From: Neobacillus mesonae
Lineage (GTDB): Bacteria > Bacillota > Bacilli > Bacillales > Cytobacillaceae
Length of the DNA stretch: 64,000 nucleotides
Assembly: GCF_001636315.1 (NCBI RefSeq)
Contig: NZ_KV440949.1
Location: 1,280,703 to 1,344,702, forward strand
Direction of reading: 5' to 3'
A program made the translations under genes and the position numbers. Below are positions 45,302 through 54,353 of this stretch, piece by piece (position 1 is the stretch's first letter; every line of letters begins with the position of its first letter). Below the pieces are notes generated by a model. It did not search any database. It saw nothing but the letters and a program-made list of their open reading frames with translations, and was not told the DNA's origin.

Positions 45302-46028
45302 TGGTTTCCTCCTCCATTTTCTGACCCTTCAAATCACGGATCCCCTTTTTATGAACACGTGGAATTTTTTGAATAGAACCAAGGACGGGCAGCCCAAGAT
45401 ACTGCTCGACATCCTGGTCGTTCTTAAGTGTATTGTCAAAAAGCTCCCACAGCAAAGCAGTTCCGATTCCAGCTAAAAACCCTATTACTATTCCAATGGT
45501 AATATTAAACAACGGTTTCGGTCTTACAGGCACTGGATTATTCTTTAATTCCGCTTTTGCAAGAATACTGACATTATTCACACTCATAATATGTTGGATT
45601 TCATTCTGAAAAGTTTCCGAAATGGTATTTGCCATTTCAACAGCCTTTTCTGCATTTGTGTTTTCAACAGTTACCAAAAAGATTTGTGAATTATCCTGAT
45701 TATTTACTTTAATTTTCTGATTCAGTTCCTCCCAGCTTATATTTATGTTAAGTTTATCAATAGCTTTTTCTAAAATAGCCGGACTCTTAATAATACCGCT
45801 ATAAGTATTGATTAAATCGACATTGCTTTGCAATAACGTATAATCAATCTGGTTTTCTATGGTTTTCTGATTCACAAGTATTTGTGTTGATGCTTGATAT
45901 ACAGGTTTCAATACATAAAACGTGACCGCCGCACTAACAACACCGGTACCAAAAATGAAGAGACTAATTAACTTCCAGCGTTTTTTCAAAATCTTAAATA
46001 TATCGATTAAATTGAGGGTACTCTCCAT
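45291..46028 (-). CDS. Wzz/capsular polysaccharide co-polymerase (YwqC/EpsA-type)
   Basis: A 245-aa polysaccharide co-polymerase. The start at ATG 46028 has a strong TTTGGAGGATTTT site and removes an apparent overlap with the upstream regulator; a longer frame exists but lacks a good site. It has a first transmembrane helix (LISLFIFGTGVVSAAVTFYVL), an extracytoplasmic Wzz domain with VLKPVYQASTQILVN, a Pro-rich PVPVRPKPLFNITIGIVIGF second helix, and a short cytosolic tail that activates the kinase encoded next. Confidence 0.92.
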   Translation of the reverse strand: MESTLNLIDIFKILKKRWKLISLFIFGTGVVSAAVTFYVLKPVYQASTQILVNQKTIENQIDYTLLQSNVDLINTYSGIIKSPAILEKAIDKLNINISWEELNQKIKVNNQDNSQIFLVTVENTNAEKAVEMANTISETFQNEIQHIMSVNNVSILAKAELKNNPVPVRPKPLFNITIGIVIGFLAGIGTALLWELFDNTLKNDQDVEQYLGLPVLGSIQKIPRVHKKGIRDLKGQKMEEETIVS

Positions 46029-46069
46029 AAAATCCTCCAAATTTTTTCCTCGTGAAAGGGTAAACTTGT

Positions 46070-46417
46070 TTATCCCGATTCTTCTTTCTCGTTCTTCCAC
46101 TTAATAAATTCAATTAACGTTTTATATTGCTTTAATTGCTCCTTCTCCACTCCCATATCCTTTAATTCAAGGATAAACTCGGCCCATTCCTTTTCGATAT
46201 GATGAAGGGAGTTCTGGTCTGTACCGTTTTTTAAAAGTGTCATCATATCAACATCAAGTACCTTAGCAATCCGTTTAATAATGGCAAGAGAAGGATTCTG
46301 GTTCAAATTTCGCTCCATGTTACTAAGGTATGATTTCGAAATGTTCGTCTTCTCCGCCAGTTCAGTTAAGGTATAACCCTTTTGTTTTCGAATCTTTGCT
46401 ATTCTTTCTCCAATCAT
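46070..46417 (-). CDS. SinR/SlrR-like XRE regulator
   Basis: A 115-aa regulator. Residues about 3-57 are an XRE helix-turn-helix (IGERIAKIRKQKGYTLTELAEKTNISKSYLSNMERN) closely like SinR. Residues about 75-110 (EWAEFILELKDMGVEKEQLKQYKTLIEFIKW) resemble the SinR/SinI helical-hook dimerisation domain. SinR represses Bacillus biofilm operons until bound by SinI. Here the gene lies inside the eps operon between the aminotransferase and Wzz genes, which would allow feedback control through the SinR-like inverted repeat upstream of the operon. No sinI-like gene is seen. Confidence 0.88.
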   Translation of the reverse strand: MIGERIAKIRKQKGYTLTELAEKTNISKSYLSNMERNLNQNPSLAIIKRIAKVLDVDMMTLLKNGTDQNSLHHIEKEWAEFILELKDMGVEKEQLKQYKTLIEFIKWKNEKEESG

Positions 46418-46442
46418 CCGAGTCCCTCTTTATTTCCGACTT

Positions 46443-47603
46443 TTATCCTGTACCCAGTGAATTTCTAATACATCGAATCACTCTCATTTGATCATCCCTT
46501 GTCATATTGGATCCTGATGGTAAACATATTCCTGTTTGAAAAAGCTTTTCCGAAATGTTTTCGCTCCAGTTATGCTGATAATATTGACATTGCTCAAAAA
46601 GTGGCTGCAGGTGAAGCGGTTTCCATATATGTCTTGCTTCAATATTCTCCGCTTCTAATATTCGTAATAACTCGGCCGCAGATAAACCTGCAGCCTCTTC
46701 ATTAATGGTTAGGGCCGTCAACCATCTGTTTGAAAACGTTTGTTGTAATTCCGGCATAAAGGCAATAGCAGAAATATCGGCCAATTCTTCCTGATAGGTT
46801 TTAAAAACAGCTCTTCTTGCTTTTACTCTTTCATGCAAAACCTTAAGCTGGCCCCTGCCGATTCCGGCTAAAATATTACTCATGCGATAATTAAACCCAA
46901 GCCTGCTATGCTGATAATAGGGGGCTGCGTCCTTCGCTTGAGTTGCCAAAAAGCGGACCTTATTCAGCGCTTCAACATTATTGGAAATAAGCATTCCGCC
47001 GCCTGAAGTGGTAATGATCTTATTGCCATTAAACGAATAGATGCCAAATTCCCCGAAAATGCCGCTAGCCTTACCTTTGTACAATGAGCCGAGAGATTCC
47101 GCCGCATCCTCTATAATTGGGACATTATATTGATTACAAATGGAGACTAGTTCATCCATTTTGGCCGATTGTCCATAAAGGTTGACAATGATGACAGCTT
47201 TAGGAAATTTTCCCGAAACTGCAGCCTGTCGAAAAGCTGCTTCTAATGCAACAGGAGACATGTTCCATGTTTCCGGCTCCGAATCAATGAAAATAGGTAT
47301 CGCACCTTGATACAGAATTGGATTTGCGGAGGCCACAAAGGTTAAACTGGAGCAAAAAACAAGATCTCCTTTTTGCACTCCCAATAATAAAAGCGCCAAA
47401 TGAATGGCGGCTGTTCCCGAACTGACCGCAACAGCGCCATTAACACCTACAATCTCGGCTATCTCCCGTTCAAAAGCATCAACATTTGGACCTAATGGAG
47501 CAATCCAATTCGTTTCGATGGCTTCATTAATATAGTGCATTTCTATTCCGCTCATATGAGGAGGGGATAGAAGAATTCTTTTCTTCACGGTTGTTTGTGA
47601 CAT
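46443..47603 (-). CDS. EpsN/PglE-type sugar aminotransferase (DegT/DnrJ/EryC1/StrS family)
   Basis: A 386-aa PLP aminotransferase. It begins KRILLSPPHMSGIEMHYINEAI, has AVAVSSGTAAIHLALLLLGV, the PLP-holding ESLGS region and the Schiff-base Lys in GIYSFNGNKIITTSGGG. It converts the UDP-4-keto-6-deoxy-GlcNAc made by the dehydratase encoded next door to a 4-amino sugar. The start is ATG 47603 with AGGAGGTGAAGGTG upstream. An acetyltransferase of the PglD/EpsM type, which would normally finish UDP-diacetyl-bacillosamine, is not found in the operon. Confidence 0.9.
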   Translation of the reverse strand: MSQTTVKKRILLSPPHMSGIEMHYINEAIETNWIAPLGPNVDAFEREIAEIVGVNGAVAVSSGTAAIHLALLLLGVQKGDLVFCSSLTFVASANPILYQGAIPIFIDSEPETWNMSPVALEAAFRQAAVSGKFPKAVIIVNLYGQSAKMDELVSICNQYNVPIIEDAAESLGSLYKGKASGIFGEFGIYSFNGNKIITTSGGGMLISNNVEALNKVRFLATQAKDAAPYYQHSRLGFNYRMSNILAGIGRGQLKVLHERVKARRAVFKTYQEELADISAIAFMPELQQTFSNRWLTALTINEEAAGLSAAELLRILEAENIEARHIWKPLHLQPLFEQCQYYQHNWSENISEKLFQTGICLPSGSNMTRDDQMRVIRCIRNSLGTG

Positions 47604-47641
47604 CACCTTCACCTCCTAGACCTTAATTTTTAGGCTGATGA

Positions 47642-49468
47642 TTAAATAGAAATTGATAGGGCTTCATTTGAATGGATGTTTCTATTAGCAATCATTAACA
47701 GCATTTCCCTCAGCTCTTCCTTCTCTAGACTTTGAAAATGTAGGAGTAAATGGTTAATTTCTTGAATAAATAATTCCGAAGTTTTACCAACATAGATTTT
47801 TGGATAAATTTGTTCCTCATTTACTTCATTCTCATTAAGTAATTCTTCATAAAGCTTCTCCCCTGGTCTTATGCCAGTAAATTCGATTCCAATCTCCTCA
47901 ACGGTGTTACCCGATAATCGAATTAAATTTTGAGCAAGATCAACAATTTTTACAGGATCCCCCATGTCGAGAACAAAGATTTCCCCACCATTTGCCAGGG
48001 CACTTGCCTGAATGACAAGTCTTGATGCCTCTGGGATTGTCATAAAATAACGAACCATATCTGGATGTGTGACGGTAATGGGACCGCCTTTTTCTATTTG
48101 CCTTTTAAACAAGGGAATGACACTGCCCCTGCTTCCTAGGACATTACCGAAACGAACAGCAACAAATTTCGTTTTGCTTTCTTTGTCCATTGACTGAATA
48201 ATCATTTCTGCAAGCCTTTTGGTTGCACCCATTACACTAGTCGGGTTAACGGCTTTATCCGTTGAAATCATGACAAAGGTTTTGACACCATGCCAATTAG
48301 CTGCATTCGCCACATTGATTGTCCCAATAACATTATTTTTCACAGCTTCATCAGGGTTTCGTTCCATTAAAGGTACGTGCTTATGTGCTGCGGCATGGTA
48401 GATCACCTCAGGCAGATAATTCCTTATAATGGAATTCATCTTCTCAGCATCCTGCGTATCGGCAATTTCCGTGATAATCTTAACTGGACTTTCTTTTAAC
48501 TCTCCCTTCAGTTCCATTTCAATTGAATAAATGCTGTTTTCACCATGTCCTAATAGAACTAAAGTGCCCGGATTAAATTTAATAATCTGGCGGCAAATTT
48601 CCGAACCAATAGAGCCGCCTGCCCCTGTCACCAAAACCGTTTTTCCGGTTACAGATTTAGAAATAGCTTTAATATCTAACTCAATTGGCTCTCTGCCCAA
48701 AAGATCTTCCACTTGTACATCGCGAAAATGATTAACGGATACTTTTCCTGTTACCAAATCCTCCAACATTGGCAAAATTTGCGTTTTAGCTGAAGTTTTT
48801 GTACATTCTTCAAAAATAATATTTAGCTCTTTTTTACTTAATGAAGGAATTGCGATAATAATATTTTCTATTTCAAGCTGTTTTACAACTTGTTTAATTG
48901 AAATAACACCACCTACAACTGGAACACCTAAAATATGAAGCTTTTGTTTGTAAACATCATCATCAATAAATCCAACTGGGAATAGATCAGCATCCCGGTT
49001 ATTTAAAAGCTGTCTTGCAACCATGGTCCCCGCAGAACCAGCTCCGATAATCAATGTTCTTGTTTTATTAATGTTCTTGTTTTTAACAGGATCGCTGCAC
49101 ATTCGCCAACAAAGCCTGAATCCGCCGATTAACAAAATGTGAAGTGCCCAAGTGACCGCCAGAAGTCGAACATAAATCTCAGCAAAAACTATTTTCTGTA
49201 AGAGAGCAGCAATAATAATAGAAAAAGTAACGACCTTGAAAATAATGACCAGTTCTCCAATACTGGCATATTCCCATGCCTTTTTATAAAGTTTGAAAAA
49301 AAATGAGAAGATATGATGACATAAAAGTATGGATAAAGAAGTGATGATAATCGGTATGGTTACAACATTAGTAGTGGCGTCAACTAAAAATCTGCTAAAA
49401 AAAATAGCGGTTAAGACAATGCAAGAATCAGCAAGAAAAAATAACGACAGCCTTTGTAGATAGGTCAT
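47642..49468 (-). CDS. EpsC/CapD/PglF-type UDP-GlcNAc 4,6-dehydratase
   Basis: A 608-aa membrane-bound nucleotide-sugar dehydratase. Four N-terminal transmembrane helices precede a first Rossmann domain (LIIGAGSAGTMVARQLL, about 146). The catalytic extended-SDR domain follows (TVLVTGAGGSIGSEICRQI, about 285) with AAAHKHVPLMERNP and STDKAVNPTSVMGATKR. The Met-x3-Lys in place of Tyr-x3-Lys is the mark of the 4,6-dehydratase class. It makes UDP-4-keto-6-deoxy-HexNAc for the adjacent aminotransferase. It is the first gene of the operon. The ATG at 49468 follows AAAGGGGAGAGATT, and the 700-nt gap upstream holds regulatory RNA and operator candidates. Confidence 0.92.
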   Translation of the reverse strand: MTYLQRLSLFFLADSCIVLTAIFFSRFLVDATTNVVTIPIIITSLSILLCHHIFSFFFKLYKKAWEYASIGELVIIFKVVTFSIIIAALLQKIVFAEIYVRLLAVTWALHILLIGGFRLCWRMCSDPVKNKNINKTRTLIIGAGSAGTMVARQLLNNRDADLFPVGFIDDDVYKQKLHILGVPVVGGVISIKQVVKQLEIENIIIAIPSLSKKELNIIFEECTKTSAKTQILPMLEDLVTGKVSVNHFRDVQVEDLLGREPIELDIKAISKSVTGKTVLVTGAGGSIGSEICRQIIKFNPGTLVLLGHGENSIYSIEMELKGELKESPVKIITEIADTQDAEKMNSIIRNYLPEVIYHAAAHKHVPLMERNPDEAVKNNVIGTINVANAANWHGVKTFVMISTDKAVNPTSVMGATKRLAEMIIQSMDKESKTKFVAVRFGNVLGSRGSVIPLFKRQIEKGGPITVTHPDMVRYFMTIPEASRLVIQASALANGGEIFVLDMGDPVKIVDLAQNLIRLSGNTVEEIGIEFTGIRPGEKLYEELLNENEVNEEQIYPKIYVGKTSELFIQEINHLLLHFQSLEKEELREMLLMIANRNIHSNEALSISI

Positions 49469-49514
49469 AATCTCTCCCCTTTAAAAAGTACTGCAGCATA
49501 CATGCATAATTAAA

Positions 49515-49558
49515 GATTTTGATTATCAGGCTTTTTTAAGCACGGCTAATCAAAATCC
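49515..49558 (-). repeat. Leader hairpin just upstream of epsC-like gene
   Basis: Perfect 11-base arms GATTTTGATTA (49515-49525) and TAATCAAAATC (49548-49558) around a 22-nt loop containing an A6 run. It is not followed by a strong U-run on the minus strand. It may be a pause or attenuator hairpin between the structured RNA and the first gene. Confidence 0.55.
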
Positions 49559-49566
49559 TTAATTTT

Positions 49567-49690
49567 TATAAGGGCATCTAACCCTTCCTCACATCACACT
49601 TTTGACGACTTGCGTCTAAGGTTTAATCCAACCCACAGCATGACCGAGTGCCTCCTTTGATATCGGCTAGGAGACATCACCACAAATAAC
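49567..49690 (-). ncRNA. Pseudoknotted structured leader RNA, EAR-like
   Basis: On the minus strand the leader can form five elements. (1) A 7-bp stem GTCTCCT (49675-49669) with AGGAGGC (49656-49650). (2) A pseudoknot in which loop bases GCCGA (49667-49663) pair with TCGGT (49647-49643). (3) GCACT pairing with AGTGT. (4) A GNRA-type mini-hairpin GAC-GCAA-GTC. (5) AAGGG-TTAGATG-CCCTT at the end (49586-49570). The place, about 100 nt before the first gene of an exopolysaccharide operon, and the pseudoknotted fold match the EAR element known from Bacillales eps and capsule operons. That element promotes read-through of downstream terminators. The assignment is by structure and context, not by a model search. 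Confidence 0.6.
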
Positions 49691-49791
49691 ACTTTAAAAG
49701 ACAAATTGTTCAGTATATAAAACTAATAAACTAAAAAAAAACGCAGCTAATTATTTCTTTTTTCTCCGCTGGTTATTTCTTTATTAAGAAC

Positions 49792-49797
49792 ATTATA
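49792..49797 (-). promoter_or_regulatory. Candidate -10 element of the eps operon
   Basis: A perfect TATAAT on the minus strand, upstream of the structured RNA and about 75-100 nt downstream of the SinR-like repeat. No good -35 element is seen, so a helper factor may be needed. Confidence 0.35.
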
Positions 49798-49870
49798 ACT
49801 CCTTTGAACTAGAAAAAAAATCCTATTTCTATTTACTTTATTCGACTAAAATTGAAAAAATTGAAGAATT

Positions 49871-49890
49871 TTGTTCCCTTTAAGGAACAA
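49871..49890. promoter_or_regulatory. Inverted SinR-box-like repeat upstream of the eps operon
   Basis: TTGTTCC-CTTTAA-GGAACAA. Each arm contains a heptamer (GTTCCCT on plus, GTTCCTT on minus) one mismatch from the SinR consensus GTTCTYT. The operon encodes a SinR-like protein, which makes this a reasonable operator. Confidence 0.45.
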
Positions 49891-49949
49891 TTGTCATTGC
49901 ATAGGAGAAGCATTTCTCTTTCTGGTAAATAAAGTGGGGGAAAATTAAT

Positions 49950-49978
49950 TTGACACCACAGCTTTACTGTAGTAAATT
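49950..49978 (+). promoter_or_regulatory. Promoter of the methionine operon
   Basis: TTGACA (49950-49955), 17 nt, TAAATT (49973-49978). Transcription would begin just before the SAM riboswitch. Confidence 0.65.
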
Positions 49979-50000
49979 TAATAAATAATCTAAATATTAA

Positions 50001-50113
50001 ATTCTTATCAAGAGAGGTAGAGGGAAGGGCCCGATGAAACCTCAGCAACCTTCAATGTTTTTTCATTGAAAAGGTGCTAAGTCCTGCAAATGACTAATTT
50101 GCAAGATAAGAAG
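50001..50113 (+). promoter_or_regulatory. SAM-I (S-box) riboswitch
   Basis: The hallmark core AGAGAGGTAGAGGGAAGGGCCCGATGAAACCTCAGCAACC region is present (50011-50050). P1 arms TTCTTATC (50002-50009) and GATAAGAA (50105-50112) close the four-way junction, with the P3 hairpin TTCAATG-TTTTTT-CATTGAA and the GGTGCTAA segment between. SAM binding stabilises P1 and lets the downstream terminator form. ATAAGAAGAATGAC can instead pair with GTCTTCTTCTTAT to form the antiterminator. Confidence 0.96.
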
Positions 50114-50136
50114 AATGACAATTGATCGCATATGCA

Positions 50137-50167
50137 AAAGTCTTCTTCTTATAGAAGGCTTTTTTAT
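50137..50167 (+). terminator. Riboswitch-controlled terminator
   Basis: AGTCTTC / GAAGGCT stem followed by TTTTTTATTTTAT. Its left arm overlaps the predicted antiterminator, so it responds to SAM. Confidence 0.88.
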
Positions 50168-50188
50168 TTTATCTAGGGAGTGTGCACT

Positions 50189-51304
50189 ATGTACAAAATT
50201 GATACTAAACTTGCTCAAATTGGCAATCGCAGTGAGACAGCGACAGGAACCGTGAATCCGCCGGTTTATTTTTCAACAGCATACCGCCACGCAGGAATCG
50301 GGCAATCCACCGGGTTTGATTATTCACGAACAGGGAACCCAACTCGACAGCTGCTTGAAAAAACAATTGCCGACCTCGAAGCCGGCGACCAAGGGTTTGC
50401 TTGCAGCTCCGGCATGGCAGCAATTTTTACGATTCTATCATTATTCCAATCCGGTGACGAATGGCTGGTAAGTGAAGATTTATATGGCGGCACCTACCGT
50501 CTATTGGAACAAGGATTTAAAAAGTGGGGCCTGAATTGTCACTATGTGAACACATGTTGTCCTGAAGAGGTTGAAAGCAAAGTCACACCACAAACGAAGG
50601 CCATTTTCCTTGAGACACCGACAAATCCGCTTATGCAGCAGGCAGACATTGCCGCCATCTCGGCAATTGCCAAAAAGCACGGAATTTTATTAATTGTTGA
50701 TAACACCTTCTACACCCCGCTCCTGCAGCAGCCAATCAAGCTTGGTGCAGACATTGTCATTCATAGTGCGACGAAATATTTAGGCGGCCATAATGATGTA
50801 CTTGCCGGACTAATAGTTGCTAAGGGTGAGGAGCTTTGTGCGTCACTTGCCTTTCATCATAATGGTGCCGGGGGTGTCCTTAGCCCGTTTGATTCATGGC
50901 TGTTAATGCGGGGAATGAAGACCTTGTCCCTAAGAATGGAACGACATGAGAAAAATGCAAAAGCCATTGCGGAATTTCTCAAAAACCATGATGCTATTAC
51001 AGATATTCTTTACCCTGGCCGTGGTGGCATGCTTTCCTTCCGAATCAAGGACGAAGCATGGGTGAATCCATTTTTACAGAATTTACAGCTGATTACGTTC
51101 GCGGAAAGCTTAGGAGGAACGGAAAGCTTTATCACTTATCCAGCAACGCAAACACACGCTGACATCCCGGAGGAAATTCGGATCCAGCAAGGTGTGTGCA
51201 ATCGTTTATTGCGTTTCTCCGTCGGAATTGAAGATTCAGAAGATTTAATGAATGACTTAAGTCAGGCTTTTGCCAAAGTTAGTGAAGGAGTGACAGTACA
51301 ATGA
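50189..51304 (+). CDS. metI: Cystathionine gamma-synthase / O-acetylhomoserine sulfhydrylase (MetI)
   Basis: A 371-aa PLP enzyme of the Cys/Met metabolism family. It starts YKIDTKLAQIGNRSETATGTV; the signature Lys is in VIHSATKYLGGHNDVLAG, with the substrate-loop FDYSRTGNPTRQLLE and GFACSSGMAAIF. MetI condenses O-acyl-homoserine with cysteine to cystathionine, or directly with sulfide. ATG 50189 is 8 nt after AGGGAG; an in-frame GTG three codons earlier overlaps that site. It is the first gene of the SAM-regulated operon and overlaps metC by four bases (ATGA). Confidence 0.93.
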   Translation: MYKIDTKLAQIGNRSETATGTVNPPVYFSTAYRHAGIGQSTGFDYSRTGNPTRQLLEKTIADLEAGDQGFACSSGMAAIFTILSLFQSGDEWLVSEDLYGGTYRLLEQGFKKWGLNCHYVNTCCPEEVESKVTPQTKAIFLETPTNPLMQQADIAAISAIAKKHGILLIVDNTFYTPLLQQPIKLGADIVIHSATKYLGGHNDVLAGLIVAKGEELCASLAFHHNGAGGVLSPFDSWLLMRGMKTLSLRMERHEKNAKAIAEFLKNHDAITDILYPGRGGMLSFRIKDEAWVNPFLQNLQLITFAESLGGTESFITYPATQTHADIPEEIRIQQGVCNRLLRFSVGIEDSEDLMNDLSQAFAKVSEGVTVQ

Positions 51305-52488
51305 CGAAGGAAGAATTCACTTTTGAAACAAGACTGCTTCATAATCAGCATAAAATGGACCCTCTTACAGGAGCGGTAAGTGTGCCGATTCAGCACGCCT
51401 CAACCTTTCACCAATTTGATGTTGACCAATTCGGAAAATACGACTATGCCCGCAGTTTAAACCCGACAAGGGAAGCGCTGGAGGATGTCATTGCCGAGCT
51501 TGAAGGCGGCGTGAAAGGATTTGCCTTTTCATCCGGGATGGCTGCGATCTCTACTGCCTTTCTTTTACTATCGGCCGGAGATCATGTGGTGATTACCGAG
51601 GATGTATATGGCGGAACTTTCCGTATGGTAACAGAGGTGCTTTCCCGCTTTGGCGTTGAGCATACGTTTGTTGATATGACTGAGTTGGAACAGGTCAAAC
51701 AGGCCATCCGTCCGAATACAAAGGCTTTTTATGTTGAAACACCGTCGAATCCTTTATTGAAGGTAACAGACATCCGGGCAATCAGCAATTTAGCAAAAGA
51801 GATCGGCGCTTTAACCTTTGTCGACAACACCTTCCTGACACCAGCATTACAAAGACCGCTTGAGCTTGGGGCTGATGTTGTTCTTCATAGCGCGACGAAA
51901 TTCTTATCCGGCCACAGTGACGTTGTCGCCGGACTGGCTGTTGTAAATAATGAAGACCTAGCTAAACGGCTTGGATTTTTACAAAATTCCTTCGGTGCGA
52001 TTTTAGGCGTTCAAGATGCCTGGCTCGTGCTTCGAGGTTTGAAAACGTTAAGTGTCCGGCTTGAGCATTCACAAAAAGCCGCATTAATAATAGCAGATTT
52101 TTTACAGTCTCATCCGTTGATTGAAAATGTATATTATCCTGGACTTACCGACCATCCTCATTATCAATTGCAGCATGTGCAGGCACAAGGTGCAGGAGCG
52201 GTATTGTCATTTGAGCTTAAAAGCGAAGCGGCACTAAGGGAATTTGTTTCTGGCGTGAAGATTCCTGTCTTTGCCGTCAGCCTTGGGGCGGTGGAGTCTA
52301 TTTTATCGTATCCCGCAAAAATGTCCCATGCAGCCATGCCGCAAGTGGAACGGGAAAAACGCGGCATTAAAAACAGCCTGCTCCGTCTATCGGTTGGTCT
52401 TGAAAATCCTGACGATTTAATCAAAGATTTTTCCCGAAGCTTGGATCAGCTCAGTCAGAATGAATTGGTTTTGCAGCAAGGAGAATGA
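51301..52488 (+). CDS. metC: Cystathionine beta-lyase (MetC)
   Basis: A 395-aa paralog of the previous enzyme. [25 protein letters not shown] substrate loop, [15 protein letters not shown], and the PLP Lys in [22 protein letters not shown] are seen. Together with MetI it forms the transsulfuration route: cystathionine is split to homocysteine, pyruvate and ammonia. The start overlaps metI (ATGA), and its stop overlaps the ribosome site of yitJ. The order metI-metC is the standard Bacillus arrangement. Confidence 0.93.
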   Translation: MTKEEFTFETRLLHNQHKMDPLTGAVSVPIQHASTFHQFDVDQFGKYDYARSLNPTREALEDVIAELEGGVKGFAFSSGMAAISTAFLLLSAGDHVVITEDVYGGTFRMVTEVLSRFGVEHTFVDMTELEQVKQAIRPNTKAFYVETPSNPLLKVTDIRAISNLAKEIGALTFVDNTFLTPALQRPLELGADVVLHSATKFLSGHSDVVAGLAVVNNEDLAKRLGFLQNSFGAILGVQDAWLVLRGLKTLSVRLEHSQKAALIIADFLQSHPLIENVYYPGLTDHPHYQLQHVQAQGAGAVLSFELKSEAALREFVSGVKIPVFAVSLGAVESILSYPAKMSHAAMPQVEREKRGIKNSLLRLSVGLENPDDLIKDFSRSLDQLSQNELVLQQGE

Positions 52489-52490
52489 TA

Positions 52491-54353
52491 ATGAATCTAT
52501 TAGAAAAATTACAACAGGAAATTCTGATTGCCGATGGTGCGATGGGAACGCTCCTTTATTCATATGGAACAGGCAGCTGTTTTGAAGAGCTGAACCTCTC
52601 CCATCCGGAGCAAATCCAAACCATTCATCAAGCCTATATTGATGCCGGGGCTGATGTAATTCAGACCAATACGTACGCTGCCAACTATTTAAAGCTGCAG
52701 CGCTACGGTCTTGAGGATTCAGTAAAGGAAATTAACAGTGCAGCGGTACGGCATGCGAAAGCAGCCGCCAAATCACAAACATTTGTTCTTGGAACTATGG
52801 GCGGGAACCGCGGCATAAAGCCTGAATCGATTACAATAGAAGAAATTAAACGCAGCTTTCGCGAACAGCTATACTGCCTCCTGCTTGAAGGAGTTGACGG
52901 GCTGCTGCTTGAAACCTTTTATGATTTAGAAGAACTTGAAACGGTTTTAGCCATTGCCCGGAAAGAAACGAAGCTGCCGATTATTGCCCAAGTTTCGATT
53001 CAGGAGCCGGGAGTGCTGCAAAATCGCACCCCTATCAACGAGGCATTAAAAAGTCTGGAGGGACTGGGGGCTGATGTTGTCGGTCTCAACTGCCGGCTTG
53101 GTCCATACCATATGCTGGCTGCCCTTGAGCAAATTGAACTGCCGAAGCATGCGCTTCTTTCCGCTTATCCAAATGCCAGTCTTCCAGCCTACACGGATGG
53201 AAAATTTCATTATGAAGGCGATGCCGATTACTTTAGAAAGTCAGCACAAAGCTTTCGAAATCAAGGTGTTCGGCTTCTCGGCGGCTGCTGCGGAACAACA
53301 CCTGAGCATATCAGAGCTTTCGCCACCGGACTGAAGGACCGTACACCTATTGTCGAAAAAGTGGTAAAATTAGAACGGAAGCAAATATCGATTGAAGAAC
53401 ATGAACCGAAAAGAGAATATGAACCGCTTCAGGAAATTGTCAAAAAGCGCTCGTCTGTTATTGTAGAATTAGATCCGCCCAGGAAGCTGAATACGGATAA
53501 ATTTTTCGAAGGGGCAAGGGCGTTTAAAGAAGCCGGGATTGATGCGTTAACACTTGCAGATAATTCTCTTGCAACCGTGAGAATTTCTAATGAATCATTA
53601 GGATATTTAGTAAAACAAGAGTTGGGAATGCGCCCGCTTATTCATATCGCTTGCCGTGACCGTAACATCATCGGGCTTCAATCCCATTTAATGGGACTTC
53701 ACACCCTCGGCATGAATGATGTTTTGGCGATCACTGGCGACCCTGCACGAGTAGGAGATTTCCCAGGTGCCTCTTCTGTTTATGATGTCTCATCATTTGA
53801 ACTGATTCAAATGATTAAACAGCTGAATGAGGGCTTATCTTTTTCCGGAAAAGACCTTGGGGCGAAAACAGCGTTCAGCGTTGCAGCGGCCTTTAACCCT
53901 AATGTCCGCTCGGTTGAAAAAGCGGTGAAACGCCTCGAGAAAAAAATCAGCTTTGGTGCTGACTACTTTATTTCTCAGCCCGTCTTCTCAGAAGAAAAGC
54001 TGTTGGAAGTCTATGAACATACAAAACATTTAGAAGCCCCTATCTATATTGGGCTAATGCCATTAACAAGCAGCAAGAACGCTGAATTTCTTCATAATGA
54101 GGTACCGGGGATTAAAATTGCTGATTCCATTCGTGAGCGAATGTTTGCCTTGAACGATAACCCGCTTCAAGCTGCCCGTGAAGGAGTAGAAATTACGAAG
54201 CAATTAATTGATGCTGCGTTGGACTTATTCAATGGCATCTATTTGATTACACCATTTTTACGATATGAACTAACACTTGAACTGGCCCTTTACACTAAAG
54301 AGCGAGCACGTAAATTGAGGGGGAACAGCTATGTCGAAACGACCATTTACTGA
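52491..54353 (+). CDS. yitJ: Bifunctional homocysteine S-methyltransferase / methylenetetrahydrofolate reductase (YitJ)
   Basis: A 620-aa two-domain protein. Residues 1-290 are a homocysteine methyltransferase domain with [21 protein letters not shown] and the zinc cysteines C266-C267 in [10 protein letters not shown]. Residues about 320-600 are an MTHFR barrel ([47 protein letters not shown]). It makes 5-methyl-THF and may pass methyl groups. The ATG at 52491 is preferred, being 7 nt after AAGGAG, over the ATG at 52485. It overlaps metH by 23 nt. Here it chiefly supplies methyl-THF to the following MetH. Confidence 0.92.
   Translation: MNLLEKLQQEILIADGAMGTLLYSYGTGSCFEELNLSHPEQIQTIHQAYIDAGADVIQTNTYAANYLKLQRYGLEDSVKEINSAAVRHAKAAAKSQTFVLGTMGGNRGIKPESITIEEIKRSFREQLYCLLLEGVDGLLLETFYDLEELETVLAIARKETKLPIIAQVSIQEPGVLQNRTPINEALKSLEGLGADVVGLNCRLGPYHMLAALEQIELPKHALLSAYPNASLPAYTDGKFHYEGDADYFRKSAQSFRNQGVRLLGGCCGTTPEHIRAFATGLKDRTPIVEKVVKLERKQISIEEHEPKREYEPLQEIVKKRSSVIVELDPPRKLNTDKFFEGARAFKEAGIDALTLADNSLATVRISNESLGYLVKQELGMRPLIHIACRDRNIIGLQSHLMGLHTLGMNDVLAITGDPARVGDFPGASSVYDVSSFELIQMIKQLNEGLSFSGKDLGAKTAFSVAAAFNPNVRSVEKAVKRLEKKISFGADYFISQPVFSEEKLLEVYEHTKHLEAPIYIGLMPLTSSKNAEFLHNEVPGIKIADSIRERMFALNDNPLQAAREGVEITKQLIDAALDLFNGIYLITPFLRYELTLELALYTKERARKLRGNSYVETTIY

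Noticed and set aside
46029..46100. Longer Wzz protein overlapping the SinR-like gene
   Set aside because: The internal ATG at 46028 has a strong GGAGG site and gives the usual Wzz N-terminus; the extension does not.
49833..50048. 71-codon minus-strand frame in the eps/met gap
   Set aside because: It runs through the met promoter and riboswitch antisense and has no ribosome site.
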